From Eustoma russellianum (lineage: Eukaryota > Streptophyta > Magnoliopsida > Gentianales > Gentianaceae), in NCBI GenBank assembly GCA_036186865.1, contig AP025053.1, forward strand, positions 10,908,255-10,972,254: 64,000 bases of DNA, read 5' to 3'. Shown one piece after another: positions 22,920 to 33,930 of this stretch (within the stretch, counting starts at the first letter, position 1; each line of letters begins with the position of its first letter). The notes below the pieces were generated by a model. That model was given only the letters and a program-made list of their open reading frames with translations, did no database searches and was not told the origin of the DNA. The translations under genes and the position numbers were made by a program.

Positions 22920-24090
22920 GTCATACGTAGTTCTGAATCAAAGTCGGATATTCAACTCTTATAATCCTTCTCACACTGGTGCAGCCCCATACCTATATCA
23001 ACAGAGTGAGGGACTCTCTGTGCCATACCAAATAGTCTGATTTCCCTGTCAGGTACATCGCTCAACTATCTCCCATAGTATAAGTGACACCCAAATACGC
23101 CACAACTCTGAACTCTATCGACCCACATTTGGCAATGACATAATAACTTCACAGGTGTAGGACATCCATATGAAATCACCCTCTCTCATGTTTCAAATGA
23201 TCCTGAATAGCATCAATTGCGTGTTTTGTGATCTCTCAAAAATTACATACACTAAGCCACCAGGTCGCACGATTAATACCATGTGTAACAACTCATGTCG
23301 GTAATATTGCAGGATGCAATGCAGAAAATCTCTCCCATGTCCAATACTGAAGAAGGTATAACTGTGCCGCCACATCATGCTTCTCACTAAGAATGGTGGC
23401 ATCACATAGGTTATGGTACAGATATATAAGCACAGCTTGGTCCCAAGAATACCTAGCCGCAACCTCAAGTCTTGCAGAGCAGGTACATATACCAACTACG
23501 CCTAGCAGACTCACATAATAATGCTACAATATAAAGGAACATGAAGAGTCGTGCTCTATGCTCAACCTACAAGGCAAGTGCGTCTTTTGCTAAGGGGTCG
23601 CGCAATCCACTCCACTAGCCTCTTACAATGTATACGATTTTCCTTGAAATACTGAGCCCTAGGCGCCAACGCAAAAACAACATACAAAATATCCTGCCAC
23701 CTTGATATGATGTATCAAGGCTCCATCCCTATAAGTGGCTCGCTGTCAGAGCATAACTCAAACAGAATCGCTACGTTATGTAGCATAGCTGCCACTTCGT
23801 CTATAGTCAAACAAAGTGTGTAGGTCGCTTGTCTCCTCCTCTTTGCAAATGTCGTGATCAATCTATGATCAACGCTAATCCAGACCAGTTGTTGGGGTGT
23901 CCGAAGTCTCTTTATGCATGCCTACTCTATGTAAACGATCCGGGATCTTATAACTCGCACTCTCAAGGAAAAGTATCATATGCTTTCCTTGAATAGTCAA
24001 CATATCATCAGTCTGAGGCCTCAACTCCCCCATCAGTTCTGTACCGCAACCACTACCAGTGGCTCTATCATTAGAAGTTAAAAGTATATC
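22920..24090 (-). pseudogene. Second PMD (Plant Mobile Domain) pseudogene, inverted
   Basis: The minus strand parallels the plus-strand copy at 10984-12995. It begins near 24075 with a segment like VELRPQTDDMLTIQGKH, aligned with VEALDYGFIDSSRRA of the other copy. Later it preserves YSWDQAVLIYLYHNLCDAT and YLLQYWTWERFSALHP, clear PMD signatures in which the region around the W-E-R-F motif is most conserved. Stops and frameshifts are frequent. The copy lacks a clear C-terminal tail. The two copies point toward each other, with TR-GAG1 and telomere-like DNA between them. Confidence 0.7.
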
Positions 24091-24129
24091 TATATTCGGA
24101 GGTAGACAATATAATTATGTATTAGAAGC

Positions 24130-24345
24130 ATATCGATTTATCATAACAAAGTCAATAACAATAACATAATAACACAATAACTATAACATAATAATGATAA
24201 TAATAATAATAATAATAACATAAATAATAACAACATAACAAAAGTAACACAATAACATAATAACTAACATAACTGTAACATATTAATGATAACAATACCA
24301 TAATAATAATAATAACATTATAACATTTAAAAAATATCAAATTTA
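24130..24345. repeat. ATAATAAC-rich low-complexity tract before the inverted PMD
   Basis: Reverse complement of the TTATTATG-type tract that precedes the plus-strand PMD copy (10500-10800). It is followed on the right (24360-24420) by AGCTACAACCGAAC in minus reading, equivalent to GCTACAATCGGGCC near 10443. Confidence 0.6.
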
Positions 24346-24419
24346 AAATAATTTAATTAGAAACTCTCAGTAATTTGTTCGGTTGTAGCTCGGCGTAGCT
24401 CCCTCATCGTCAAGCTTTC

Positions 24420-25720
24420 GTGCTCTTCAACCCATTATTATCGGAAAAAAAAAACAAGTTTAGATTTTTATGTGAATGGAAGGCCAGACAAAATGTTTGC
24501 CTTTTATAGTTGGGCGTCCAGTGCCGTAGACGCCATTTGGAATGACGTCTTAGATACCTAAGACGCCATTTATAATGCACCTTATTTATTTAGAGAATTT
24601 TTCTAACTCGTATTATATTTGTTGTTTTCTTATCAAAGTTATATTTTTTTAAAAAAATTTCCCCAGAGAAAGAATGTCCAATTACATAATTCAAGGTTAC
24701 CAGTTCGAATCTTTGCAGACGAAGCGTGGTGTTTGATCTCTGTCATCAGCTCCATATAAACCTGTCATCTTAGAAGTCGCTAAATGACCTGATATTCCTT
24801 ACGAAATTCTTTGAAACTAAAACTGTAAAAACTTGAGAAACAATGTTTGACCTTTTATGTCCAAATCAACTTGAGGAAGACAAGCACTTTAAGCTATTCC
24901 TGAATTGTAAGAATGATACTGTACACTTCAAAAAGGAGATGTGAAAGCTACCTAAAATTCACAAGATATCAGTATCTACGCTATCAGCGACGAAAAAGAA
25001 ACAGCAAAAGCAAAATGACGGTGCATCATAACAGTAAAAGCACATGAGCCAATGATGACAACATGATTTACTATATCATGTTTGTCGTACGTTTGTCTTC
25101 TTCCTGCGTGACATCGTACTTTGTCTTCTTCGTCGGTAACGTTCTCGATAGTCGATACCGGCTCTTTGTACTCAAGTTAAAAAAGGGGCCAGGCGGGGGG
25201 AAGGTTGGCCGGCGAGGCGGGGGTTTTTATTGTAAAAATCTACATGGAATTGTTGCCTTAAGGTTAGTAAAATGTTAACACATATAAGACGTGACAAAAA
25301 ATAGTTTTTCTTCATTGCTTAAGATAGTTTTCCACAGCCTTTTTCTAGCCTAAAACACAGTAGATACAATGAAGTCATATATGATTTATGATAGTCATGC
25401 GTAATGATTTTAGGTACGTGAGACGATATTAAAATTGGGAGTACGGAAAATTTAGATGGAAAATATGACATTCCTTTACTGTCATATATGATTGTATGAT
25501 ATAAATATGTGCATACTTCTTTGTCAACAAATGTTGAATCTGTTAGCAAAGTCCGTAACTTAGGTTTGTATAGGCTGAGGGAGTGTTCTGTTGATAGCAT
25601 GGAATGACATAAATGAAATCATTTTAAACGATTGCTATTCATATTGCTTGTTTTGGGTTTGTAAGAATAAAAGGTATCAAGTTTGATTCCACCGTCATAA
25701 ATTAATTTTATAATTAAAAA
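24420..25720. other. Unassigned spacer
   Basis: No gene recognised. 24480-24650 is probably the outer noncoding end of the PMD element (GACGTC/GGCGTC phrases, TATAAAAGG in minus reading near 24508). 25185-25223 is a G-rich run. The remainder is AT-rich. Confidence 0.4.
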
Positions 25721-25726
25721 GATTAA

Positions 25727-25793
25727 AAACATACACACACACACTTATACACACAGAGACATATAGCACATACCTACACACGTACAAAAAAAA

Positions 25794-25849
<56 letters not shown>

Positions 25850-25960
25850 GCACACACACACACATATATATATGTTTATATATACATGGATAGATAGATA
25901 TACCTGTGCATACATATTGTGTATTTACATATATATATGCACACATGTATGTGTGTGTGT
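25727..25960. repeat. Compound microsatellite (CA)n, (TA)n, (CA)n
   Basis: A CA run at about 25730-25744, a TA run at 25796-25847 and a second CA run at 25850-25863 are followed by mixed TATG/GATA sequence up to the LINE-1 tail. Confidence 0.95.
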
Positions 25961-26586
25961 TTTTTTTATAAAAACATTTTTATTAATTAAAAGCCTCACT
26001 TATGGCGGAGGAAAACCATAGAACATGAGTATATCATACGAAAACCAAAAATGTAACGCATACAAAATTGTCAACCTCCAATCATATATGATATGCCGCA
26101 CTAAAACCTTGCCAAGTAAAACCACCTTTGTGGATAAAACCTTGGCGAAAGAAAAAAGCGTACATATTTATATTATTGGAAAGGTGACTCAATACAAAGA
26201 ATAGTGAATAAAACGACTGTGACTCTATAACAGCATATGAGTGAATGTACTTCCAGCCTTGAGAGTGTAACGTGGCATGGCGTCCTCTGCAGTAGCTTTG
26301 TAAAGAATGCATAATTGCTGTCTGTCCTCGGCAAAGAATAGAAGAAGATATATTAATATCCATGAAGGAGCATACGAAATATAGTCGAATATAATGAATG
26401 TAGTCACATACCATCGTTGCCCGTAGTAGAAAGACTGCGGGCAACAATGAGAGTGTAGCGCCAACCCGTGTGGGAGACTTAAAAAAATTAAAGTGAAACA
26501 TAGTTCGTGTAAGAGTGCGTATCCAAGTTTCCTGCATCATTTTGATACAGGCAACACTGCGAGAAATCCAGTGAGGATAATTATGT

Positions 26587-27459
26587 TCAGATAGCATAGG
26601 TGGTGCAGTCTGTGTAATAAAATCCACGTGCCGTAGGAGGAAGCTGCCCAGCCGAAGAGTAAAGAGTTGTGGATGGGAACATTCTAGCATGCTTGGCAAG
26701 ATGATGAGCGACCATGTTTATTTCTCGAGGAACAAATGCGATGTGACTATCTGTTAGGTTGAGAAACATGTTGAGACGAGAGTATTCTGGCAATATTAAG
26801 AGCTGTGAATCCGCTGCTTGAGTTGCTTGTAAACAATCAGATTCAACCAGTAAATGCCGATGTAAGCGTCCAAAAAACATTATGCTGTATGAGAGAGCTT
26901 GAATTTCTGCTCGTAATGGTGAAAGACAAGGAAGCACAAAAGATACTGCTGCCACCAGGTGACCTTGTGAATCGCAGAGGATCGCACCAGCTAAGGCGGT
27001 GTTACGTCCTGCAGAAGCGTCAACGTTTAGCTTTCACTTCCTAGATGGCGGTAGTTCCCATTTTAACCGATTAATTGGGTTAATGCGAAGATGAAGGGTA
27101 AAGCCTGCTGAAAAGAGGGATGGTATTTGCACAGCAAGGGATGTGCCCAATTGTAATAAGGCCAAGTCATAACAAGATTGACGTGTAATACTGAAAATGT
27201 GAGCAGGTAAAAGATCGGCCTCCCTATAGATTGGATTTGTGTATACCTTCTATATCGCCCAACAAAGCATGATTGGCCCTACTACTCGAAGGTTTCCTTG
27301 TAGCGGCCTAGTTGTGGAAGTCATCCACCATTGAAGCAAGAATGAGCGAATATGTGATTCTTGATATATGGGACCGTCTAGTAACCAAGATAATCGCATC
27401 CAAGCATCCTTGACATACGAACAATGTATAAATATGTGATTGATGTTTGCTGATTGCAC
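26587..27459 (-). pseudogene. LINE-1 zinc-binding tail and RNase H domain (RVT_3-like)
   Basis: NINHIFIHCSYVKDAWMRL (27459 onward) is the conserved HxxxxC segment of zf-RVT. Downstream a plant-type RNase H-like domain (PF13456) reads AGAILCDSQGHLVAAVSF, then SPLRAEIQAL (the catalytic glutamate motif), VESDCLQAT (aspartate) and INMVAHHLAKHA (the last catalytic region). It would degrade the RNA strand of the RNA/DNA hybrid. Frames change between the parts, so no single protein results. The same domain order is found in LINE-2 and LINE-3. Confidence 0.8.
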
Positions 27460-27538
27460 CTTGCATAATGGACATGGTTGAACAAAATATTTTGTAGCGA
27501 ATCAAGTTATCCTCCATTGGTAAAGCTTTGTGAAAAAG

Positions 27539-29651
27539 TCACCACATGAACATGCTTACTGTTTTAGGGAGTTTTTTCCACCAGATAAACTTATGAGAGT
27601 AAAGTTGTGCACGCGTAGGACGCAGATCATTGTATGCGTGCTGAATAGAAAATATACCCGAAGGACTGGAATGCCATAAAGGGTCCGGTATACCAGTTGA
27701 GAGCTGTAAGCATAGAGGATGAATTGAGCAAATTCTTTTCCAACCCAGAGAGTCGTACATACGGGGTGTATAGTCCGTTCGAGTCCCATAACGATGATGC
27801 ATATAACCTGACCAAATCGATGGCTTAGTTTGGTAGTTCCACCAGAGCTTGCAATCATATGCCCGTTGTATATGTGTTAAACTGTGAATTCCAAGCCCCC
27901 CCTCATTTTCTGGATAACTTAAATCCATCAGCTTCTTCCAGTGGTAGCGCCCCCCAGATGAATTGAGATATCTTCCTATTAATAGCTGATAGGACACTCT
28001 TGGGTAGACGAGCTGCTGCTAGAAGCTGAAGAGGGATAGCCATGAGCATCGTCTTGAGCAATACAAGTCTGCTCCCTGGAGTAAGTAGCTTACGTGCCCA
28101 GCCAGTAAGCTTACTGTCAAAGTGTTGTATCAATGATGTGAAATAGATTGCTCTATTTATCCCACGATAAAGGTAAGACCCCAAATACTTAATGGGCAAT
28201 TCTGATGGTTGCATCTGTAATGTCTGACCAATATTATGCAGATGACGAGGAGTGACATATGTGATTGTTACAAATTGGCTTTTGTTATAATTGACCAATT
28301 GTCCAGATGCTTGTTGATAGGAGTGAGGAAATGATTGGAATGTAGTCAAGTTACCATGTGTCGCGTTTAAAAACACGAGCAAGTCGTCAGCATATGCCAA
28401 GTGGGAAGCAACTGGAACCCTGCCGCAGGCAAAGCCTTTTAGGGATCCCATTGTGAATAAGTGATTTAAACATCTACTAAATCTTTCTGAGCTGATTATA
28501 AATAGCAACGGAGAGAGAGGATCACCTTGTTTGACTCCTTATGTGAGAGAGAGAAAACCATAGGTAGCTCCTTTAATAGCAATCGAAAGTTTAGAATGCC
28601 GCATATTGTTCATAATGATTCGAATAAGGCGTTGATGGAAGCCAAATTTTTGTAGGGTTGATTCAAGGTAGGTCCAATTGACTCTGTCGAAAGCTTTTGC
28701 CATATCTAGTTTGATCATAACATTAGCAACATGTGTTTTTTGATCAATCAAATGCACCATTTCGTTCGCCATCAACACATGTTCACTAATATCATGTCCC
28801 TTAAGAAAGCCAATCTGTTCCAGAGATATCACCTTTGATAGCAGTGTTGATAGACGAGTTGCAATAATTCTGGTAGTTACCTTGCTGACAAAGTTTGTGA
28901 GACATATGGGGCAAAACTCTACGTAGGTAGTGGGATTTGGTTTTTTTAGAATCAACATAATCAATGAAGAGATCATCACTTATGGAGGAGGTACCCCTAA
29001 AAAGAATTCTTGCACCGCAAGTGTGATGTCGGTGTGCAATATGTCCCAACATGTGTGAAAGAAATGATCGTTAAATCCGTCTGGGCCAGCTGCGCTATTT
29101 AGACTAAGATCCCATACTGCCTTTTTAAGTTTCGCTTTGTCAGGGATTGCCAATAACATATCATTATCGGATTGTGTGATCAAGGAGGGGATGTTTTGCA
29201 AAAATGTATCAACATTGTGTACTGGTTCGTTTGAAAAGGGCTGCTGAAAATACTGCACTGCAGCATTTCCTAAGTCATCGTTATTCTGCAGAAGGGATCC
29301 CATGGAGTCTCGCAAGTTTCGAATGTTTTGTCGACGATGTCTGTCTTTCACCAAGGCATGAAAATAAGCAGTATTTGCTTCGCCTTCCTCCATCCATTTA
29401 ACCCGAGATTTTTGGCACCAATAAGAAGTCTGAGCTTTATTTGCTTGAAGCAGACGGGTCTGAGCTAGAGATAGGGCCATTCTATTTTCTGGACTTGGAT
29501 CATTATCATGAATCTTTTCATATCTGGAATATTCTTGCTCTGCTGCCGCTATATTGCTAAATATATTGCCATAGACATCACGATTCCATTTTCGGATATC
29601 TTTCTTTAGCATACGAATTTTATTGTATAATCCTCTCATTCCTCCTATCAT
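27539..29651 (-). pseudogene. LINE-1 reverse transcriptase and zf-RVT, broken ORF2
   Basis: The linker block begins GGMRGLYNKIRMLKKDIRKW and reaches AAGPDGFNDHFF (finger region of the polymerase). Next come ICLTNFVSKVTTRIIATRL, then GFLKGHDISE and KLDMAKAFDRVNW, the palm aspartate motif, and then HLAYADDLLVF, with the YADD catalytic pair intact. Then GRLVLLK-like and IWGALPLEE segments lead into the zinc-binding domain (NEGGLGIHS, SPSGIFSIQHAY). Breaks lie at the junctions near 28980, 28540-28508 and 27990-27903. In a live element the enzyme would copy LINE RNA at a nicked chromosomal site. Confidence 0.85.
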
Positions 29652-29876
29652 GGGGTATTGTTGCCATTACGATGCAATAAACGAAAGAAAATCAGAGTGT
29701 TGAGACCAACGCACTACGCGTAGCCGTCACGTCCGCAACGACAGGGAGAAAGATTGAGTAACCAAGTGTGGGATAGTTTGTGTTTCCTCCCAATGCATAG
29801 ATGAACACCAAGTGTAAATGTGTGAGCGAACTCTCTCAAATAAATGTCTATAAGAAAAAGTGTTTGTGCCATATAT

Positions 29877-30180
29877 TTTTTATAGAAGAGACCAGGTCTC
29901 TATGTTTTATTAAAAATATAACCCTCACTTATGGCGGAGGAATGCCGTAATTACATAAAAAGTCATAGCATAATTGAATAAAACAACTCAAAGGACGAAA
30001 AATATTAATCCAAATACAATCAATGGGGCAGGCGATGTGTTCAAAAGTGGTATAATATGCCTCATTAAAACCTTGGCAAGCAAAACCACCCTTATGGATA
30101 AAATCTTGCACGAAGGAAAAAGAGTACATATTTACCACCGTTGAAACAATCTTAATGAAACTTCGCAGCCCAGCCGTGTA
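29877..30180 (-). mobile_element. Short truncated LINE insertion with 12-bp target duplication
   Basis: A 304-bp copy of the 3' end of a LINE of the LINE-2 kind (tail motif at 29923-29940; GCCTCATTAAAACCTTGGC and TGGATAAAATCTTGCACGA shared with 39125-39180). The 12-mer TGTGCCATATAT flanks it at 29865-29876 and 30181-30192. It sits at the 5' edge of LINE-1, in front of a microsatellite. Confidence 0.8.
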
Positions 30181-30182
30181 TG

Positions 30183-30186
<4 letters not shown>

Positions 30187-30221
<35 letters not shown>

Positions 30222-30250
30222 TAGACAGACAGACACACACACACACATAT
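30187..30250. repeat. Compound microsatellite (TA)n(GATA)(GACA)(CA)n
   Basis: Continuous simple repeats: TA at 30187-30219, then GATA/GACA units, then a CA run to about 30246. Confidence 0.95.
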
Positions 30251-30267
30251 ATTAAATAAAAGGACCC

Positions 30268-30406
30268 ATTGTCCCCTAATTTTATTAAATGCCCTCACCT
30301 AAGGCGGAGGAATACCATTTATACACAAAATGTCAAAGCATAACAACACATAACTACTGTTTGGCCTAAACTCAATGCTTCGAGTAGGGCAATATAGGGG
30401 TGGGTA
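30268..30406 (-). mobile_element. LINE-2 3' tail, cut off by the TR-GAG2 insertion
   Basis: It carries a slightly mutated tail motif (CCTCACCTAAGGCGGAGG, 30293-30310) and ends at GGGTA, the target duplication of TR-GAG2. The sequence continues at 39101 with AAGTCCAAATGGAGTATAAT, so this stub is the very 3' end of LINE-2. Confidence 0.85.
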
Positions 30407-33400
30407 TGTAGGATCTGCAAGGCACCACTAGAAGGGGGGGTTGAATAGGTGGTGCGGAAAATATGGTTTTTAAAATTTCTTTAAACTTGAACAATTCAAG
30501 TTCTGAAATCAGTTTCTGTTTTCAGGACCAGTTTTAAAACGTTTTTAAAACTAGGTTAGAGGTCTCCAAAAATTATGAAATTTTGAGAGAACTTAGCCTC
30601 AGATGTTGTGAGGGTCCCCTAAAAATTTCAAATCAAAATTCAACCTTTAACCCCTTCAAAAACCGTTGGCACTCAGATTATGCAATTCTGCCAGAAACGG
30701 TAGATGGTTTTGAAAAATTAATTCCTATTTGTGTGAATGTCCAAATGATCTGAAAATTTGAACAATAACTCTTCACACACTATATTGAAATGGGTTGAAA
30801 CAGTTTTTGAAAATTCTTTTGGGAAGTAGGTCAAATACACCCAAAGTCTCAACCTTTGCAAGTCTGAAAATCAGACTGCACTAGTCTCAGAACTTTTGAT
30901 GTTTGACTGACCTATACTTGTCCAAAAGGGTTGAAACTTGTGCCAAATTAACCCTAGAACGTTTATGTATGTTTCTGGAAATTTTTATAATTTTTAGAAA
31001 ACGTTTACTATTTTTGCAAACGTGAACAATATGAGTAAACAGCGCAGAAACTGAAACGTAAATGCAGAAAGTAAATTGCACCAAGAATTTTATACTGGTT
31101 CGGTTATAAACAACCTACTCCAGTCTTCAAGGAACACCTTCCTTGGTTCACACTATTTACACACACACCACACCTTACCACAGGGTTGATAGAGTTACAC
31201 CTTAACTCCAACCCTTTACAAACCTTGTATTGCTAGTACACTTAGCACGAACACCACCACCTCGTAAGAATGAAGATTGATCACACCTTGATCAATCTTG
31301 TACAAAGATATATGAATGGTGGTTTCTATGAAGCCTATTCAAGGATGAAAGAAAGCAAATACAATAGGCTTTTTACAAGAAAGAGAAAGAAAGAAGATGT
31401 AAGAAAAGAGGGCTAGAACACTTTTGATTCTTTTCTTTGCAAATCTTGTTCTTGTTTTTGTTTGTTCTTCTCTTCCTCCCTTATAGGTCCAGCCGTCCCC
31501 CCTATTGCTTCTCCCCCTCTTGAAAATTTCCTTTTAAGTGCTTGAGAGGATGTGAGACATCATGGTGACAATGTTTTGCTTGCTTGGCATCACTCCATTG
31601 GACCATCATTTAGTCATTGCTTACTTGGCTCCTTTTGATTGGCTCAATGTTGTCATCATTTGATGACATGGATATTCTGAAAAAAAACACTAAATATATG
31701 CCAAATAGTTAATTATCAAATCATGCCAAAATAGTCACAATATGTCATAAAGTTTGAGACACAAAAATCTCTCTCTTTCCATCTCCAAAATTCGGCCATA
31801 TCAACTTGTAAATGCTGAAATTTTCAGCATTTACCATGTGAGATTAAATCAATATTTCTTCCATTTTTCTTTGAATTTCTTCCATAAAAATACAACCAAT
31901 ATTTAAGGCAAGTCTTGCTACAAGTTTGAGAATGAATTTGGACACCAAAAAGAGATACCATTCGGCCACAACATGTCTTGCACATGCTGAAATTTCAGCA
32001 TGTGTAACATCCACTCTTTCTTCAAAATGTTGCCTATTTTGCATTGTGTTAATTTAAGAATTCAATCAACATTAAGTATACAATATTCTCATCATGTATA
32101 GAATAAAACTTGACAACCATGAGGCCTATATTTCGGCCATAACCACTACACACATGCTGAATTTTTCAGCATGTGTGATATTCAAAAATATCACTTCCCT
32201 TATTCTATAAACTATTCAAAACATTTCCATATCTCATTTAATTTATTCCTTAATGCAAAATTAACAAAATATATTCCTTAAGCCTTAAGAATTCGGCCAT
32301 TAAGGTGTGTGACATGCTGAAATTTTCAGCATGTGACATAAGAGAGGTGTATGTTGAAAACTTACCTTTTGTAGCTTCTCTCTTTGATTCATCAACATTG
32401 TATGATTGATTCTTGACCAATCAACATGCCAACAAGGCTCCACATGTGCTCCATCTCAGCTAGGGTGACGTTTAAGTGTGTATATGCATGTGCTGAAATT
32501 TATTTTTGCTAACTTTGAAAAATAGTGCACATTTAATATTACACACATGTAATATTCCAATCAGCCCTTAATTTAATTTTCTAGAACACTTTAAGATGTA
32601 TATTATATGTAAAAAGTGTCTAGATACGTGCCACATCATGTTCAAAAAAAACGTTCCATGTCAAGTGCGTAGAAAACCGAATTTTCGATATTTATCGATT
32701 ACCCGATTTTTCTCTAATTTAAATTCCAACTTTTGCACATGCTATATATATTATGTTATACATAATATATATAATATATACTTTAATTTTCAGCACTTGG
32801 CTGATTTAAAGTGGTACCATAAACATGTGACAAAAATAAAATTGGAATCTTCACATTTTGGCCTAAATGTGGGGTGATTTGTGTGTGCCAACATGGAAAG
32901 TATTTTTGTCTCAATATACAGTGTATGGCACGAAATTTTTAATGAATTTTGATGTATATGGGCTGGCCATTTATTTATGGCAAGTACGTGACACGTTGGC
33001 GAAGTTTCGGTATCGCCCGATACGACAAATTTCGGTTTAGAACCTTTTATCGTGTCGTATTTAATTTGTCATCACCATATCTTATATCATATGATATAAG
33101 ATCTGAATATACTCATAAATATGAGTTAAGTATAGTGGTGTGACGTAAACGTACGTTCGTAAGACATATAACGTGTCGATAGTACGTTGGAATACATGTG
33201 TATGTGCCTTTTATAAAAAATCTGAAAATATAGTATATATATATATATATTAAAAAGCGTGTGTCATGAATGTGGGGAGGAGGGGAGGACTTTCCTTCCA
33301 TAGCCATGTTGCCTTTATGCCTTTTCCAAATACATCTTCCTTTAATGAACTACTTAGTTTATTAAACTAAGTACTTCACTTAATGAACTACTTTAGTTCA

Positions 33401-33634
33401 TTAATTGTGGCACCTGAAAATAGTATAAACTCAACAAATGTTCGCCATATGATGTAAGCTTTAATGCTTCATGGCTCGTTAGTACGGCAACATAATATAT
33501 AAGCTAAATAAGGCAAGTAATGTCAAGTTATCATGCACATATGTCTATATATCATGCACGTTTTAGCTTATGCTCATTTTTGTGCACATTTAAATCATGC
33601 ATTTGAAAATCACTCAAACCCCTTTTTCTCTACA
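30407..33634 (-). repeat. TR-GAG2 left LTR (3' LTR in element orientation)
   Basis: Plus-strand borders are TGTAGGATCTG and CTCTACA. It holds a TATA box on the minus strand (plus 31088-31094), several short open frames without known relatives, the periodic palindrome array at 31791-32500 and a TA run near 33234-33250. The LTR (3228 bp) is longer than the coding interior. Confidence 0.95.
31791..32500. repeat. Palindrome array with about 170-bp period in the TR-GAG2 LTR
   Basis: The phrase TTCGGCCA recurs at 31791, 31961, 32132 and 32292. Each is followed 15-20 bp later by a palindrome built on ATGCTGAAATTTTCAGCAT (31810-31832, 31981-32004, 32151-32175, 32312-32334). A fifth half-site (ATGTGCTGAAATTT) is at about 32488. 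The right LTR carries the same array at 37256-37965. Spacing is 170, 171 and 160 bp. Confidence 0.9.
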
Positions 33635-33649
33635 ATCTCCCCCTTTTGA
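33635..33649 (-). other. Polypurine tract of TR-GAG2
   Basis: On the minus strand it reads AAAAGGGGGAGAT directly before the 3' LTR start TGTAGAG. It is identical in core to that of TR-GAG1. Confidence 0.9.
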
Positions 33650-33930
33650 TGATTTTCAAAATAACTAGTGTACATGATTTAAGTGCTATCTCTCCCCTTG
33701 AATCGTGCACATATTTGAAATGTGAATTTCGAATTTCAAATCCGGCTCCCCCTTGATTTGTGCAATTAAGATCAATTAGTCTCTCTCTCCCCCTTAAATC
33801 ATTTTTCTCTCCCCCTTAAATCATGCTTTCTCTCCCCCTTTATTTTGGAAAGCAAATCAAAAGATGACTGTAAAGATGAAGAAAAGAAAATCATGCATTT
33901 CGTATACGTACTTTCGTAAGGGTTATTTAT

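Larger units (their letters stand above)
25960..29876 (-). mobile_element. LINE-1: 5'-truncated L1-type LINE with RNase H
   Basis: A minus-strand LINE of about 3.9 kb. From 5' to 3' it carries the end of the endonuclease (traces near 29800-29650), the linker, reverse transcriptase, zinc-binding zf-RVT region, RNase H domain and a 3' UTR of about 600 bp. The tail motif reads CCTCACTTATGGCGGAGG on plus at 25994-26011, followed by a T run at 25958-25970 (complement of a short A tail). ORF1 and most of the endonuclease are missing, as usual for incomplete target-primed reverse transcription. Several stops and frameshifts show that it is inactive. Confidence 0.85.

Noticed and set aside
24152..24340. 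62-residue Tyr/Ile/Val-rich minus frame
   Set aside because: Translation of the ATAATAAC low-complexity tract before the PMD copy.
32596..33143. Paired small plus-strand frames (93 and 64 residues) duplicated at 38061-38608
   Set aside because: They are identical only because they lie in the two LTRs of TR-GAG2. They have no known relatives, run against the element and show no codon signal.
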